A DNA stretch of 64,000 nucleotides from Malaya genurostris (GCF_030247185.1 NC_080571.1:146181964-146245963), one strand, 5' to 3'. Positions 42,806-56,227 are shown, numbered from the stretch's first letter. Notes: generated by a model from the letters alone, not told the origin. Numbers and translations: made by a program.

Positions 42806-43429
42806 ATCAAACTAGTTGCAAATGAACGGTCTCCCCGTCACACTGAACGCTATTGAATGGTTTTGAGATCGGATGTTTACTTTTTGAGTTATACGAAGTT
42901 TTATGTCAAAATTTTCAGTTTTTTGCAGTATCTGTCACAATTGACCTTAAAAACAGAATATATTTTCAGACTTGGATTCCGCACGGTAATGCCTATCCAA
43001 CAAGTCATAGATTGTTAAAATCCGTCCATTTTTAACGGAGATATCGAAATTTTTGTGTAAGCGACTTTTTCCCCTATTTTAGCAGTAAAAGTTTTGTGCG
43101 CTGTCTGGCAAATAAATGCTTGGGAGCAACATATAACACGATATTTTATACTGTTACATACATTTTTTTCTAAGTACCTAAAAGACTGTGTACAGCATGA
43201 TATTTTGCCTCGGACCGATTTTAGCACGGTTCGTTTTTGCAACATAATCGTTCGAATATGCCATATGTAAACCAGATGATGGCAGAATTTTCGAGTTGAA
43301 AACAATTCCATTATTATATTGATTTAAACTACTTTCAGCAATAAATTCTGGCTGAACATAACAGCCATATGCCATTCGAATCAGTTTGTCGAGATCAGCA
43401 AATGCGTGTGTGACAAATAATTTCACCCA

Positions 43430-44450
43430 ATTTTTTTCGGAGATGACTCAACCGTTTTCCACAAACTCAGATTCATATGAAAAGTTGTATGCTCCCAAAC
43501 AAGGTTCCTGAATTATGTTTGGTTCCGACCGCTGGTTCCAAAACTACAGGATGATATGTGAAACGAAATTAAAATTGTGTAACTCATTTTTCTCGTCGAT
43601 GGCTGAACCGATCTAAGAATAAAATGAAAAGTTTTAAGATTCTATAAAACATCTTGTTTTCAGTCAGCTCCAACTTCCGGTTTCGGAGATACAGGATGAT
43701 TAGTATAAAAATGTCTAATTCACATAAATTAATCAGGTTTATCGGGTTAGCAGATTTGGATAGTCGATAACCAAATAAACTTATTTCATTTTTGGTTGTA
43801 TTCAGTTTTCGTTTCGGAAGGCACCCAAAAATTCAATTCGCACTACGATTCCTCAAAGATGTCTACATTGATTTTCAAACATTTTGAAACAAATGTAAAC
43901 TAAACAGCTACTCAGGTAAATTTGTCTGACTTCGGCTACACCGAATTTCGAATTCCGGTTCCAGTATCGAGTCGTTTCTCAAAGCTCAATCGTTTTCGAA
44001 AAAATAGCCAAATCGAATTTCAGAAACAAAAGTTCAAATTAAAATAAATCCTATTTTATCCAATTCTGACTTCCGATTCTTCAATTGTAGGATGATGAAT
44101 TTTTAAAATTCAAAGCGATATAGAAGATGACAATCCTGAAAAGCTTTAAAGTTGGACTCAAAAATATTTCAATTTATTCGTCATATGGCCATACGAATCG
44201 GTTTGGGTTATGCTGCTTCCTGAATACCGCCTCTGGAAGTACCTTGAATAACCGTAAACTCTAACGTGGAACTTACTTCAACGTATAATGGAATGTTCAA
44301 TCGATTGTCACACGTTTAGATTCAAATTCGATCCGGTTTGCAGTTTTGATATTATAGAGTAATGAGTGATGAAAATCTCAAATTGTCGCTTAAAACGACG
44401 GTCATTAAATTAATGTCATGAGAACTGAAACACCGAAGAATATTCATGCA
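43430..44450. repeat. Old diverged tandem repeat, 'ttccggtt...acaggatgat' type
   Basis: Phrases like 'aactacaggatgatatgtg' (43,550), 'cttccggtttcggagatacaggatgat' in pieces (43,675-43,700), 'attccggttccagtat' (43,950) and 'cttccgattcttcaattgtaggatgat' in pieces (44,070-44,095) recur about 130-200 bp apart. Divergence is high and no coding frame exists. Confidence 0.5.
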
Positions 44451-44819
44451 AAAATAACCGGCGGATTGATAAAAAACGTATCATCTCACTGTTAGGTGGA
44501 TTAATCACGTTTTCAATCATTGGGAATACACATTGTCTGTTGATTACATGTAAATAAATAAATGAATATAGATACAATAAGTTAATTTGGTCTGTTTATT
44601 TTCTTGCGGGAAAACAAAAAGGTTTCAAAAGAATTGGCAGAAGAGTAATCTGCTAGGACTAGCAGCTGGGAAAAGCGAATGAAACTAATTCGAATTCTTC
44701 ACGCAAGTTTGAAAGTGCAGCGAGGTGAAAATATGGATGGTTCGTTGTTTTGAAAAAAATACCGGTCCTTTTAGTACGCGACCCAAGAAAACGAATCTGA
44801 AGCTGGGATATCACGATTC
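44451..44819. other. No recognisable feature
   Basis: Unassigned AT-rich sequence before the gag-like fragment. A leader or LTR of that fragment could lie here but has no second copy to confirm it. Confidence 0.35.
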
Positions 44820-45407
44820 ATGTCATCCGTAAATCAAATGTCGCGTCGCGATTATGAATTATGGATTGATCTACTAACTAATTCGATAAACTTGGCGGGT
44901 GTAGGAGATAGGCAAACTAGATTCATCGTATTTAAAAAAAAAGCAGGTTTAAAGCTTCTGGATATATTCAGAAACACGAAGACGACTCCAAAAAGCCCAC
45001 ATGAAGAATTTCTGTATTCAAACGCTTTTTTCTGGTTGAAGTCGTATTTCGTATTCGCATCGGATACTATGTGGCAACGCCGAAAGCATATTTCGATGAT
45101 GCAGGGTTTAGGAGAGTCAGATTCGTCTTTCATTATGAGAGTTGGCTCTACGACACGAATGTGTTACTTCAAAAGAGAGAAAGAAATCGAAGCACCGCAT
45201 TGCACACATGTTAAATGTGGCAAATCCATCAACAAATTACAGAGTGCTTCAAATTATGTCCAAAAAATCAACCGTCGAAAGTTCAGAATTGGCCTGCTAG
45301 TTCCCGTAGAATCAACAGCTAATACATTCAATATACTCAAGCGAACACGACGACGCACCACAAATACCAAGCATCCAGCGAGCGCTGCTTACATTTTTCC
45401 AAACTAA
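44820..45407 (+). pseudogene. LTR-retrotransposon Gag-like fragment
   Basis: A 195-codon open frame. 'YELWIDLLTNSINLAGV', 'FIVFKKKAGLKLLDIFR', 'FLYSNAFFWLKSYFVFASDT' and 'LGESDSSFIMRVGSTTRMCY' follow the pattern of retrotransposon capsid proteins (W-I-x-x-L, F-x-x-x-L-x-x-Y-F, then G-E-S-x-x-x-F-I-x-R). A short Cys/His stretch follows ('APHCTHVKCGK') but not a complete zinc knuckle. Pol is missing downstream, where repeats begin. It is the only plus-strand transposon protein in the window. Confidence 0.5.
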
Positions 45408-45439
45408 TGCTTACATTTGTGTTGCCTATTTGTATGAGA

Positions 45440-45545
45440 AGAGTGATGCTAATCTAAAAAACCCTTCTTAATCCACCTAGTGGTGTGATAATGCCTTTCT
45501 CTTATTTCATAACAGTCTCATGAAAACATATTTCATACTTTTATT
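45440..45545 (+). repeat. Dispersed repeat end adjoining the satellite
   Basis: 'cccttcttaatccacctagt' followed by 'gataatgcctttctcttat' is the diverged counterpart of 'gccttcttagtccacttagt' in each satellite unit and of 'ccactaggtggatttaa' at 7595. It lies just left of the array boundary. Confidence 0.6.
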
Positions 45546-45872
45546 ATATAATTTCGGATACTAATTTTGACACCAATTAATACAGATTGATTTCGATGTT
45601 TTATGCAGTTTTAAGAGTTTTGGCATCAAAAAAAATTTTCGATTTTGGAAATTTCATGTACTCCCCCCTATGGTGCTTTTTCAAGATCGATAATTGTCAA
45701 ACCTTTACCACCGGGCAGCACCCCTTAAGCATGTCCGATTTAGGTCAAATTTTGCATGAAGGCTTTTTTCGAGGTGCTTAAACTTTTGAGCACTAGAACT
45801 TTACGAAAATAGAGTTGATCCCAAAATTTTGGCACCCTTATATATACAAGAGCGGTAAAAATCAACGTGTTT

Positions 45873-46376
45873 TGTCGGTTACGTCACTTATACCATCATA
45901 TATCTGGAACCAAAAGTCACAACCATTTGATCTTCGAACTTGATCAGCGGCCCGACAGTAGCTTTCGAACGAGCCCAAGTTTGTTAAAATCGGATCAGCC
46001 ATCTCTGAGAAAATTGAGCGCGTTCAAATACAACGCTTTTTGTCGGTTACGTCACTTATACAATCATATCTCCGGAACCAAAAGTCACAGCCATTTGATC
46101 TTCGAACTTGATCAATGGCCCGCCAGTAGCTTTCAAACGAGTCCAAGTTTGTTCAAATCGGTTCAGCCATCTCTGAGAAAATTGAGCGCGTTCAAATACA
46201 ACGCTTTTTGTCGGTTACGTCACTTATACAATCATATCTCCGGAACCAAAAGTCACAGCCATTTTATCTTCGAACTTGATCAATGCCCCGATAGTAGCTT
46301 TCAAACGAGCCTAAGTTTGTTAAAATCGGTTGAGCCATCTCTGAGAAAATTGAGCGCGTTCAAATATCTTCGAAAA
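45873..46376 (+). repeat. Three 168-bp monomers within the satellite unit (first unit shown)
   Basis: Monomers begin with 'tgtcggttacgtcacttata' at 45873, 46041 and 46209 and share 'ccaaaagtcac', 'cttgatca' and 'agccatctctgagaaaattg'. Spacing is exactly 168 bp. The same arrangement recurs in all units. The three monomers differ from each other far more than each differs from its counterpart in other units, the pattern of a higher-order repeat. Confidence 0.9.
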
Positions 46377-46377
46377 G

Positions 46378-46397
46378 TGCACACACATACACACATA

Positions 46398-46429
<32 letters not shown>

Positions 46430-46430
46430 G
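46378..46430 (+). repeat. Variable CA tract of the satellite unit (first unit shown)
   Basis: 'cacacatacacacatacac' leads into a pure CA run that ends at 'agacattttccgatctcg'. The run is the only length-variable part of the unit, with different numbers of CA in nearly every copy. Confidence 0.92.
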
Positions 46431-46582
46431 ACATTTTCCGATCTCGTCGAGCTGAGTCGAATGGTATATAACACTATGGGTCTCCGAGGCTCCGTTCGAA
46501 AGTCGGTTTTTCCAGCAATTCTAATACCTTTCTATAGAGAAAGGCAAAAAGCCTTCTTAGTCCACTTAGTGATGTTTTCATA

Positions 46583-46909
46583 TATCTTGAAAAATCACCA
46601 TAGGGGGGAGTACATGAAATTTTCGAAATCGAAAAAAAATTTTTGATGCCAAAAGGCTTAGAATTGCATGAAACGTCGAGATTTAGTGTCATCTCGAAAA
46701 AAATTTTTTTTGAAAAAATCGACTTTTTGGGACTTAGAAAAAATATGAAAATTTTTCTAAGTCCCGGAAAGTTGATTTTTTCAAAAAAATTTTTTTTTGA
46801 GATGACACTAAATTTCGATGTTTTATGCAGTTTTAAGAGTTTTGGCATCAAAAAAAATTTTCGATTTTGGAAATTTCATGTACTCCCCCCTATGGTGCTT
46901 TTTCAAGAT
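46583..46909. repeat. ~327-bp palindrome in the satellite unit (first complete copy shown)
   Basis: The left arm starts 'atcttgaaaaatcaccatag' and the right arm ends with its near complement 'tatggtgctttttcaagat'. Within it 'gggggagtacatgaaatttt', 'tgatgcc', 'agtgtcatctcg' and 'gggacttagaaaaa' have inverted partners around a centre near 46,746. The arms carry scattered mismatches, so a transcript would fold into an imperfect hairpin. Short inner parts ('aaattttttttgaaaaaatc') are A/T homopolymer rich. Confidence 0.88.
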
Positions 46910-47619
46910 CGATAATTGTCAAACCTTTACCACCGGGCAGCACCCCTTAAGCATGTCCGATTTAGGTCAAATTTTGCATGAAGGCTTTTTTCGAGGTGCT
47001 TAAACTTTTGAGCACTAGAACTTTACGAAAATAGAGTTGATCCCAAAATTTTGGCACCCTTATATATACAAGAGCGGTAAAAATCAACGTGTTTTGTCGG
47101 TTACGTCACTTATACCATCATATATCTGGAACCAAAAGTCACAACCATTTGATCTTCGAACTTGATCAGCGGCCCGACAGTAGCTTTCGAACGAGCCCAA
47201 GTTTGTTAAAATCGGATCAGCCATCTCTGAGAAAATTGAGCGCGTTCAAATACAACGCTTTTTGTCGGTTACGTCACTTATACAATCATATCTCCGGAAC
47301 CAAAAGTCACAGCCATTTGATCTTCGAACTTGATCAATGGCCCGCCAGTAGCTTTCAAACGAGTCCAAGTTTGTTCAAATCGGTTCAGCCATCTCTGAGA
47401 AAATTGAGCGCGTTCAAATACAACGCTTTTTGTCGGTTACGTCACTTATACAATCATATCTCCGGAACCAAAAGTCACAGCCATTTTATCTTCGAACTTG
47501 ATCAATGCCCCGATAGTAGCTTTCAAACGAGCCTAAGTTTGTTAAAATCGGTTGAGCCATCTCTGAGAAAATTGAGCGCGTTCAAATATCTTCGAAAAGT
47601 GCACACACATACACACATA

Positions 47620-47657
<38 letters not shown>

Positions 47658-48843
47658 TTTTCCGATCTCGTCGAGCTGAGTCGAATGGTATATAACACTA
47701 TGGGTCTCCGAGGCTCCGTTCGAAAGTCGGTTTTTCCAGCAATTCTAATACCTTTCTATAGAGAAAGGCAAAAAGCCTTCTTAGTCCACTTAGTGATGTT
47801 TTCATATATCTTGAAAAATCACCATAGGGGGGAGTACATGAAATTTTCGAAATCGAAAAAAAATTTTTGATGCCAAAAGGCTTAGAATTGCATGAAACGT
47901 CGAGATTTAGTGTCATCTCGAAAAAAATTTTTTTTGAAAAAATCGACTTTTTGGGACTTAGAAAAAATATGAAAATTTTTCTAAGTCCCGGAAAGTTGAT
48001 TTTTTCAAAAAAATTTTTTTTTGAGATGACACTAAATTTCGATGTTTTATGCAGTTTTAAGAGTTTTGGCATCAAAAAAAATTTTCGATTTTGGAAATTT
48101 CATGTACTCCCCCCTATGGTGCTTTTTCAAGATCGATAATTGTCAAACCTTTACCACCGGGCAGCACCCCTTAAGCATGTCCGATTTAGGTCAAATTTTG
48201 CATGAAGGCTTTTTTCGAGGTGCTTAAACTTTTGAGCACTAGAACTTTACGAAAATAGAGTTGATCCCAAAATTTTGGCACCCTTATATATACAAGAGCG
48301 GTAAAAATCAACGTGTTTTGTCGGTTACGTCACTTATACCATCATATATCTGGAACCAAAAGTCACAACCATTTGATCTTCGAACTTGATCAGCGGCCCG
48401 ACAGTAGCTTTCGAACGAGCCCAAGTTTGTTAAAATCGGATCAGCCATCTCTGAGAAAATTGAGCGCGTTCAAATACAACGCTTTTTGTCGGTTACGTCA
48501 CTTATACAATCATATCTCCGGAACCAAAAGTCACAGCCATTTGATCTTCGAACTTGATCAATGGCCCGCCAGTAGCTTTCAAACGAGTCCAAGTTTGTTC
48601 AAATCGGTTCAGCCATCTCTGAGAAAATTGAGCGCGTTCAAATACAACGCTTTTTGTCGGTTACGTCACTTATACAATCATATCTCCGGAACCAAAAGTC
48701 ACAGCCATTTTATCTTCGAACTTGATCAATGCCCCGATAGTAGCTTTCAAACGAGCCTAAGTTTGTTAAAATCGGTTGAGCCATCTCTGAGAAAATTGAG
48801 CGCGTTCAAATATCTTCGAAAAGTGCACACACATACACACATA

Positions 48844-48881
<38 letters not shown>

Positions 48882-51287
48882 TTTTCCGATCTCGTCGAGC
48901 TGAGTCGAATGGTATATAACACTATGGGTCTCCGAGGCTCCGTTCGAAAGTCGGTTTTTCCAGCAATTCTAATACCTTTCTATAGAGAAAGGCAAAAAGC
49001 CTTCTTGATCCACTTAGTGATGTTTTCATATATCTTGAAAAATCACCATAGGGGGGAGTACATGAAATTTTCGAAATCGAAAAAAAATTTTTGATGCCAA
49101 AAGGCTTAGAATTGCATGAAACGTCGAGATTTAGTGTCATCTCGAAAAAAATTTTTTTTGAAAAAATCGACTTTTTGGGACTTAGAAAAAATATGAAAAT
49201 TTTTCTAAGTCCCGGAAAGTTGATTTTTTCAAAAAAATTTTTTTTTGAGATGACACTAAATTTCGATGTTTTATGCAGTTTTAAGAGTTTTGGCATCAAA
49301 AAAAATTTTCGATTTTGGAAATTTCATGTACTCCCCCCTATGGTGCTTTTTCAAGATCGATAATTGTCAAACCTTTACCACCGGGCAGCACCCCTTAAGC
49401 ATGTCCGATTTAGGTCAAATTTTGCATGAAGGCTTTTTTCGAGGTGCTTAAACTTTTGAGCACTAGAACTTTACGAAAATAGAGTTGATCCCAAAATTTT
49501 GGCACCCTTATATATACAAGAGCGGTAAAAATCAACGTGTTTTGTCGGTTACGTCACTTATACCATCATATATCTGGAACCAAAAGTCACAACCATTTGA
49601 TCTTCGAACTTGATCAGCGGCCCGACAGTAGCTTTCGAACGAGCCCAAGTTTGTTAAAATCGGATCAGCCATCTCTGAGAAAATTGAGCGCGTTCAAATA
49701 CAACGCTTTTTGTCGGTTACGTCACTTATACAATCATATCTCCGGAACCAAAAGTCACAGCCATTTGATCTTCGAACTTGATCAATGGCCCGCCAGTAGC
49801 TTTCAAACGAGTCCAAGTTTGTTCAAATCGGTTCAGCCATCTCTGAGAAAATTGAGCGCGTTCAAATACAACGCTTTTTGTCGGTTACGTCACTTATACA
49901 ATCATATCTCCGGAACCAAAAGTCACAGCCATTTTATCTTCGAACTTGATCAATGCCCCGATAGTAGCTTTCAAACGAGCCTAAGTTTGTTAAAATCGGT
50001 TGAGCCATCTCTGAGAAAATTGAGCGCGTTCAAATATCTTCGAAAAGTGCACACACATACACACATACACACATACACACACACACACACACACACAGAC
50101 ATTTTCCGATCTCGTCGAGCTGAGTCGAATGGTATATAACACTATGGGTCTCCGAGGCTCCGTTCGAAAGTCGGTTTTTCCAGCAATTCTAATACCTTTC
50201 TATAGAGAAAGGCAAAAAGCCTTCTTAGTCCACTTAGTGATGTTTTCATATATCTTGAAAAATCACCATAGGGGGGAGTACATGAAATTTTCGAAATCGA
50301 AAAAAAATTTTTGATGCCAAAAGGCTTAGAATTGCATGAAACGTCGAGATTTAGTGTCATCTCGAAAAAAATTTTTTTTGAAAAAATCGACTTTTTGGGA
50401 CTTAGAAAAAATATGAAAATTTTTCTAAGTCCCGGAAAGTTGATTTTTTCAAAAAAATTTTTTTTTGAGATGACACTAAATTTCGATGTTTTATGCAGTT
50501 TTAAGAGTTTTGGCATCAAAAAAAATTTTCGATTTTGGAAATTTCATGTACTCCCCCCTATGGTGCTTTTTCAAGATCGATAATTGTCAAACCTTTACCA
50601 CCGGGCAGCACCCCTTAAGCATGTCCGATTTAGGTCAAATTTTGCATGAAGGCTTTTTTCGAGGTGCTTAAACTTTTGAGCACTAGAACTTTACGAAAAT
50701 AGAGTTGATCCCAAAATTTTGGCACCCTTATATATACAAGAGCGGTAAAAATCAACGTGTTTTGTCGGTTACGTCACTTATACCATCATATATCTGGAAC
50801 CAAAAGTCACAACCATTTGATCTTCGAACTTGATCAGCGGCCCGACAGTAGCTTTCGAACGAGCCCAAGTTTGTTAAAATCGGATCAGCCATCTCTGAGA
50901 AAATTGAGCGCGTTCAAATACAACGCTTTTTGTCGGTTACGTCACTTATACAATCATATCTCCGGAACCAAAAGTCACAGCCATTTGATCTTCGAACTTG
51001 ATCAATGGCCCGCCAGTAGCTTTCAAACGAGTCCAAGTTTGTTCAAATCGGTTCAGCCATCTCTGAGAAAATTGAGCGCGTTCAAATACAACGCTTTTTG
51101 TCGGTTACGTCACTTATACAATCATATCTCCGGAACCAAAAGTCACAGCCATTTTATCTTCGAACTTGATCAATGCCCCGATAGTAGCTTTCAAACGAGC
51201 CTAAGTTTGTTAAAATCGGTTGAGCCATCTCTGAGAAAATTGAGCGCGTTCAAATATCTTCGAAAAGTGCACACACATACACACATA

Positions 51288-51319
<32 letters not shown>

Positions 51320-52509
51320 GACATTTTCCGATCTCGTCGAGCTGAGTCGAATGGTATATAACACTATGGGTCTCCGAGGCTCCGTTCGAAAGTCGGTTTT
51401 TCCAGCAATTCTAATACCTTTCTATAGAGAAAGGCAAAAAGCCTTCTTAGTCCACTTAGTGATGTTTTCATATATCTTGAAAAATCACCATAGGGGGGAG
51501 TACATGAAATTTTCGAAATCGAAAAAAAATTTTTGATGCCAAAAGGCTTAGAATTGCATGAAACGTCGAGATTTAGTGTCATCTCGAAAAAAATTTTTTT
51601 TGAAAAAATCGACTTTTTGGGACTTAGAAAAAATATGAAAATTTTTCTAAGTCCCGGAAAGTTGATTTTTTCAAAAAAATTTTTTTTTGAGATGACACTA
51701 AATTTCGATGTTTTATGCAGTTTTAAGAGTTTTGGCATCAAAAAAAATTTTCGATTTTGGAAATTTCATGTACTCCCCCCTATGGTGCTTTTTCAAGATC
51801 GATAATTGTCAAACCTTTACCACCGGGCAGCACCCCTTAAGCATGTCCGATTTAGGTCAAATTTTGCATGAAGGCTTTTTTCGAGGTGCTTAAACTTTTG
51901 AGCACTAGAACTTTACGAAAATAGAGTTGATCCCAAAATTTTGGCACCCTTATATATACAAGAGCGGTAAAAATCAACGTGTTTTGTCGGTTACGTCACT
52001 TATACCATCATATATCTGGAACCAAAAGTCACAACCATTTGATCTTCGAACTTGATCAGCGGCCCGACAGTAGCTTTCGAACGAGCCCAAGTTTGTTAAA
52101 ATCGGATCAGCCATCTCTGAGAAAATTGAGCGCGTTCAAATACAACGCTTTTTGTCGGTTACGTCACTTATACAATCATATCTCCGGAACCAAAAGTCAC
52201 AGCCATTTGATCTTCGAACTTGATCAATGGCCCGCCAGTAGCTTTCAAACGAGTCCAAGTTTGTTCAAATCGGTTCAGCCATCTCTGAGAAAATTGAGCG
52301 CGTTCAAATACAACGCTTTTTGTCGGTTACGTCACTTATACAATCATATCTCCGGAACCAAAAGTCACAGCCATTTTATCTTCGAACTTGATCAATGCCC
52401 CGATAGTAGCTTTCAAACGAGCCTAAGTTTGTTAAAATCGGTTGAGCCATCTCTGAGAAAATTGAGCGCGTTCAAATATCTTCGAAAAGTGCACACACAT
52501 ACACACATA

Positions 52510-52551
<42 letters not shown>

Positions 52552-53737
52552 TTTTCCGATCTCGTCGAGCTGAGTCGAATGGTATATAACACTATGGGTC
52601 TCCGAGGCTCCGTTCGAAAGTCGGTTTTTCCAGCAATTCTAATACCTTTCTATAGAGAAAGGCAAAAAGCCTTCTTAGTCCACTTAGTGATGTTTTCATA
52701 TATCTTGAAAAATCACCATAGGGGGGAGTACATGAAATTTTCGAAATCGAAAAAAAATTTTTGATGCCAAAAGGCTTAGAATTGCATGAAACGTCGAGAT
52801 TTAGTGTCATCTCGAAAAAAATTTTTTTTGAAAAAATCGACTTTTTGGGACTTAGAAAAAATATGAAAATTTTTCTAAGTCCCGGAAAGTTGATTTTTTC
52901 AAAAAAATTTTTTTTTGAGATGACACTAAATTTCGATGTTTTATGCAGTTTTAAGAGTTTTGGCATCAAAAAAAATTTTCGATTTTGGAAATTTCATGTA
53001 CTCCCCCCTATGGTGCTTTTTCAAGATCGATAATTGTCAAACCTTTACCACCGGGCAGCACCCCTTAAGCATGTCCGATTTAGGTCAAATTTTGCATGAA
53101 GGCTTTTTTCGAGGTGCTTAAACTTTTGAGCACTAGAACTTTACGAAAATAGAGTTGATCCCAAAATTTTGGCACCCTTATATATACAAGAGCGGTAAAA
53201 ATCAACGTGTTTTGTCGGTTACGTCACTTATACCATCATATATCTGGAACCAAAAGTCACAACCATTTTATCTTCGAACTTGATCAGCGGCCCGACAGTA
53301 GCTTTCGAACGAGCCCAAGTTTGTTAAAATCGGATCAGCCATCTCTGAGAAAATTGAGCGCGTTCAAATACAACGCTTTTTGTCGGTTACGTCACTTATA
53401 CAATCATATCTCCGGAACCAAAAGTCACAGCCATTTGATCTTCGAACTTGATCAATGGCCCGCCAGTAGCTTTCAAACGAGTCCAAGTTTGTTCAAATCG
53501 GTTCAGCCATCTCTGAGAAAATTGAGCGCGTTCAAATACAACGCTTTTTGTCGGTTACGTCACTTATACAATCATATCTCCGGAACCAAAAGTCACAGCC
53601 ATTTTATCTTCGAACTTGATCAATGCCCCGATAGTAGCTTTCAAACGAGCCTAAGTTTGTTAAAATCGGTTGAGCCATCTCTGAGAAAATTGAGCGCGTT
53701 CAAATATCTTCGAAAAGTGCACACACATACACACATA

Positions 53738-53777
<40 letters not shown>

Positions 53778-54963
53778 TTTTCCGATCTCGTCGAGCTGAG
53801 TCGAATGGTATATAACACTATGGGTCTCCGAGGCTCCGTTCGAAAGTCGGTTTTTCCAGCAATTCTAATACCTTTCTATAGAGAAAGGCAAAAAGCCTTC
53901 TTAGTCCACTTAGTGATGTTTTCATATATCTTGAAAAATCACCATAGGGGGGAGTACATGAAATTTTCGAAATCGAAAAAAAATTTTTGATGCCAAAAGG
54001 CTTAGAATTGCATGAAACGTCGAGATTTAGTGTCATCTCGAAAAAAATTTTTTTTGAAAAAATCGACTTTTTGGGACTTAGAAAAAATATGAAAATTTTT
54101 CTAAGTCCCGGAAAGTTGATTTTTTCAAAAAAATTTTTTTTTGAGATGACACTAAATTTCGATGTTTTATGCAGTTTTAAGAGTTTTGGCATCAAAAAAA
54201 ATTTTCGATTTTGGAAATTTCATGTACTCCCCCCTATGGTGCTTTTTCAAGATCGATAATTGTCAAACCTTTACCACCGGGCAGCACCCCTTAAGCATGT
54301 CCGATTTAGGTCAAATTTTGCATGAAGGCTTTTTTCGAGGTGCTTAAACTTTTGAGCACTAGAACTTTACGAAAATAGAGTTGATCCCAAAATTTTGGCA
54401 CCCTTATATATACAAGAGCGGTAAAAATCAACGTGTTTTGTCGGTTACGTCACTTATACCATCATATATCTGGAACCAAAAGTCACAACCATTTGATCTT
54501 CGAACTTGATCAGCGGCCCGACAGTAGCTTTCGAACGAGCCCAAGTTTGTTAAAATCGGATCAGCCATCTCTGAGAAAATTGAGCGCGTTCAAATACAAC
54601 GCTTTTTGTCGGTTACGTCACTTATACAATCATATCTCCGGAACCAAAAGTCACAGCCATTTGATCTTCGAACTTGATCAATGGCCCGCCAGTAGCTTTC
54701 AAACGAGTCCAAGTTTGTTCAAATCGGTTCAGCCATCTCTGAGAAAATTGAGCGCGTTCAAATACAACGCTTTTTGTCGGTTACGTCACTTATACAATCA
54801 TATCTCCGGAACCAAAAGTCACAGCCATTTTATCTTCGAACTTGATCAATGCCCCGATAGTAGCTTTCAAACGAGCCTAAGTTTGTTAAAATCGGTTGAG
54901 CCATCTCTGAGAAAATTGAGCGCGTTCAAATATCTTCGAAAAGTGCACACACATACACACATA

Positions 54964-55003
<40 letters not shown>

Positions 55004-56189
55004 TTTTCCGATCTCGTCGAGCTGAGTCGAATGGTATATAACACTATGGGTCTCCGAGGCTCCGTTCGAAAGTCGGTTTTTCCAGCAATTCTAATACCTT
55101 TCTATAGAGAAAGGCAAAAAGCCTTCTTAGTCCACTTAGTGATGTTTTCATATATCTTGAAAAATCACCATAGGGGGGAGTACATGAAATTTTCGAAATC
55201 GAAAAAAAATTTTTGATGCCAAAAGGCTTAGAATTGCATGAAACGTCGAGATTTAGTGTCATCTCGAAAAAAATTTTTTTTGAAAAAATCGACTTTTTGG
55301 GACTTAGAAAAAATATGAAAATTTTTCTAAGTCCCGGAAAGTTGATTTTTTCAAAAAAATTTTTTTTTGAGATGACACTAAATTTCGATGTTTTATGCAG
55401 TTTTAAGAGTTTTGGCATCAAAAAAAATTTTCGATTTTGGAAATTTCATGTACTCCCCCCTATGGTGCTTTTTCAAGATCGATAATTGTCAAACCTTTAC
55501 CACCGGGCAGCACCCCTTAAGCATGTCCGATTTAGGTCAAATTTTGCATGAAGGCTTTTTTCGAGGTGCTTAAACTTTTGAGCACTAGAACTTTACGAAA
55601 ATAGAGTTGATCCCAAAATTTTGGCACCCTTATATATACAAGAGCGGTAAAAATCAACGTGTTTTGTCGGTTACGTCACTTATACCATCATATATCTGGA
55701 ACCAAAAGTCACAACCATTTGATCTTCGAACTTGATCAGCGGCCCGACAGTAGCTTTCGAACGAGCCCAAGTTTGTTAAAATCGGATCAGCCATCTCTGA
55801 GAAAATTGAGCGCGTTCAAATACAACGCTTTTTGTCGGTTACGTCACTTATACAATCATATCTCCGGAACCAAAAGTCACAGCCATTTGATCTTCGAACT
55901 TGATCAATGGCCCGCCAGTAGCTTTCAAACGAGTCCAAGTTTGTTCAAATCGGTTCAGCCATCTCTGAGAAAATTGAGCGCGTTCAAATACAACGCTTTT
56001 TGTCGGTTACGTCACTTATACAATCATATCTCCGGAACCAAAAGTCACAGCCATTTTATCTTCGAACTTGATCAATGCCCCGATAGTAGCTTTCAAACGA
56101 GCCTAAGTTTGTTAAAATCGGTTGAGCCATCTCTGAGAAAATTGAGCGCGTTCAAATATCTTCGAAAAGTGCACACACATACACACATA

Positions 56190-56227
<38 letters not shown>

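Larger units (their letters stand above)
42026..43100 (-). repeat. Inverted relative of the satellite unit, interrupted by an hAT-like MITE
   Basis: On the minus strand the tail order of the satellite is recognisable: GT tract (42,085-42,135), 'ttcagctcgacgaactgag' before it, and 'gagatggctggaccgatttt' after it, matching 'aaaatcggttcagccatctc' in reverse. The copy continues after the insertion at 42192-42805. Confidence 0.65.
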
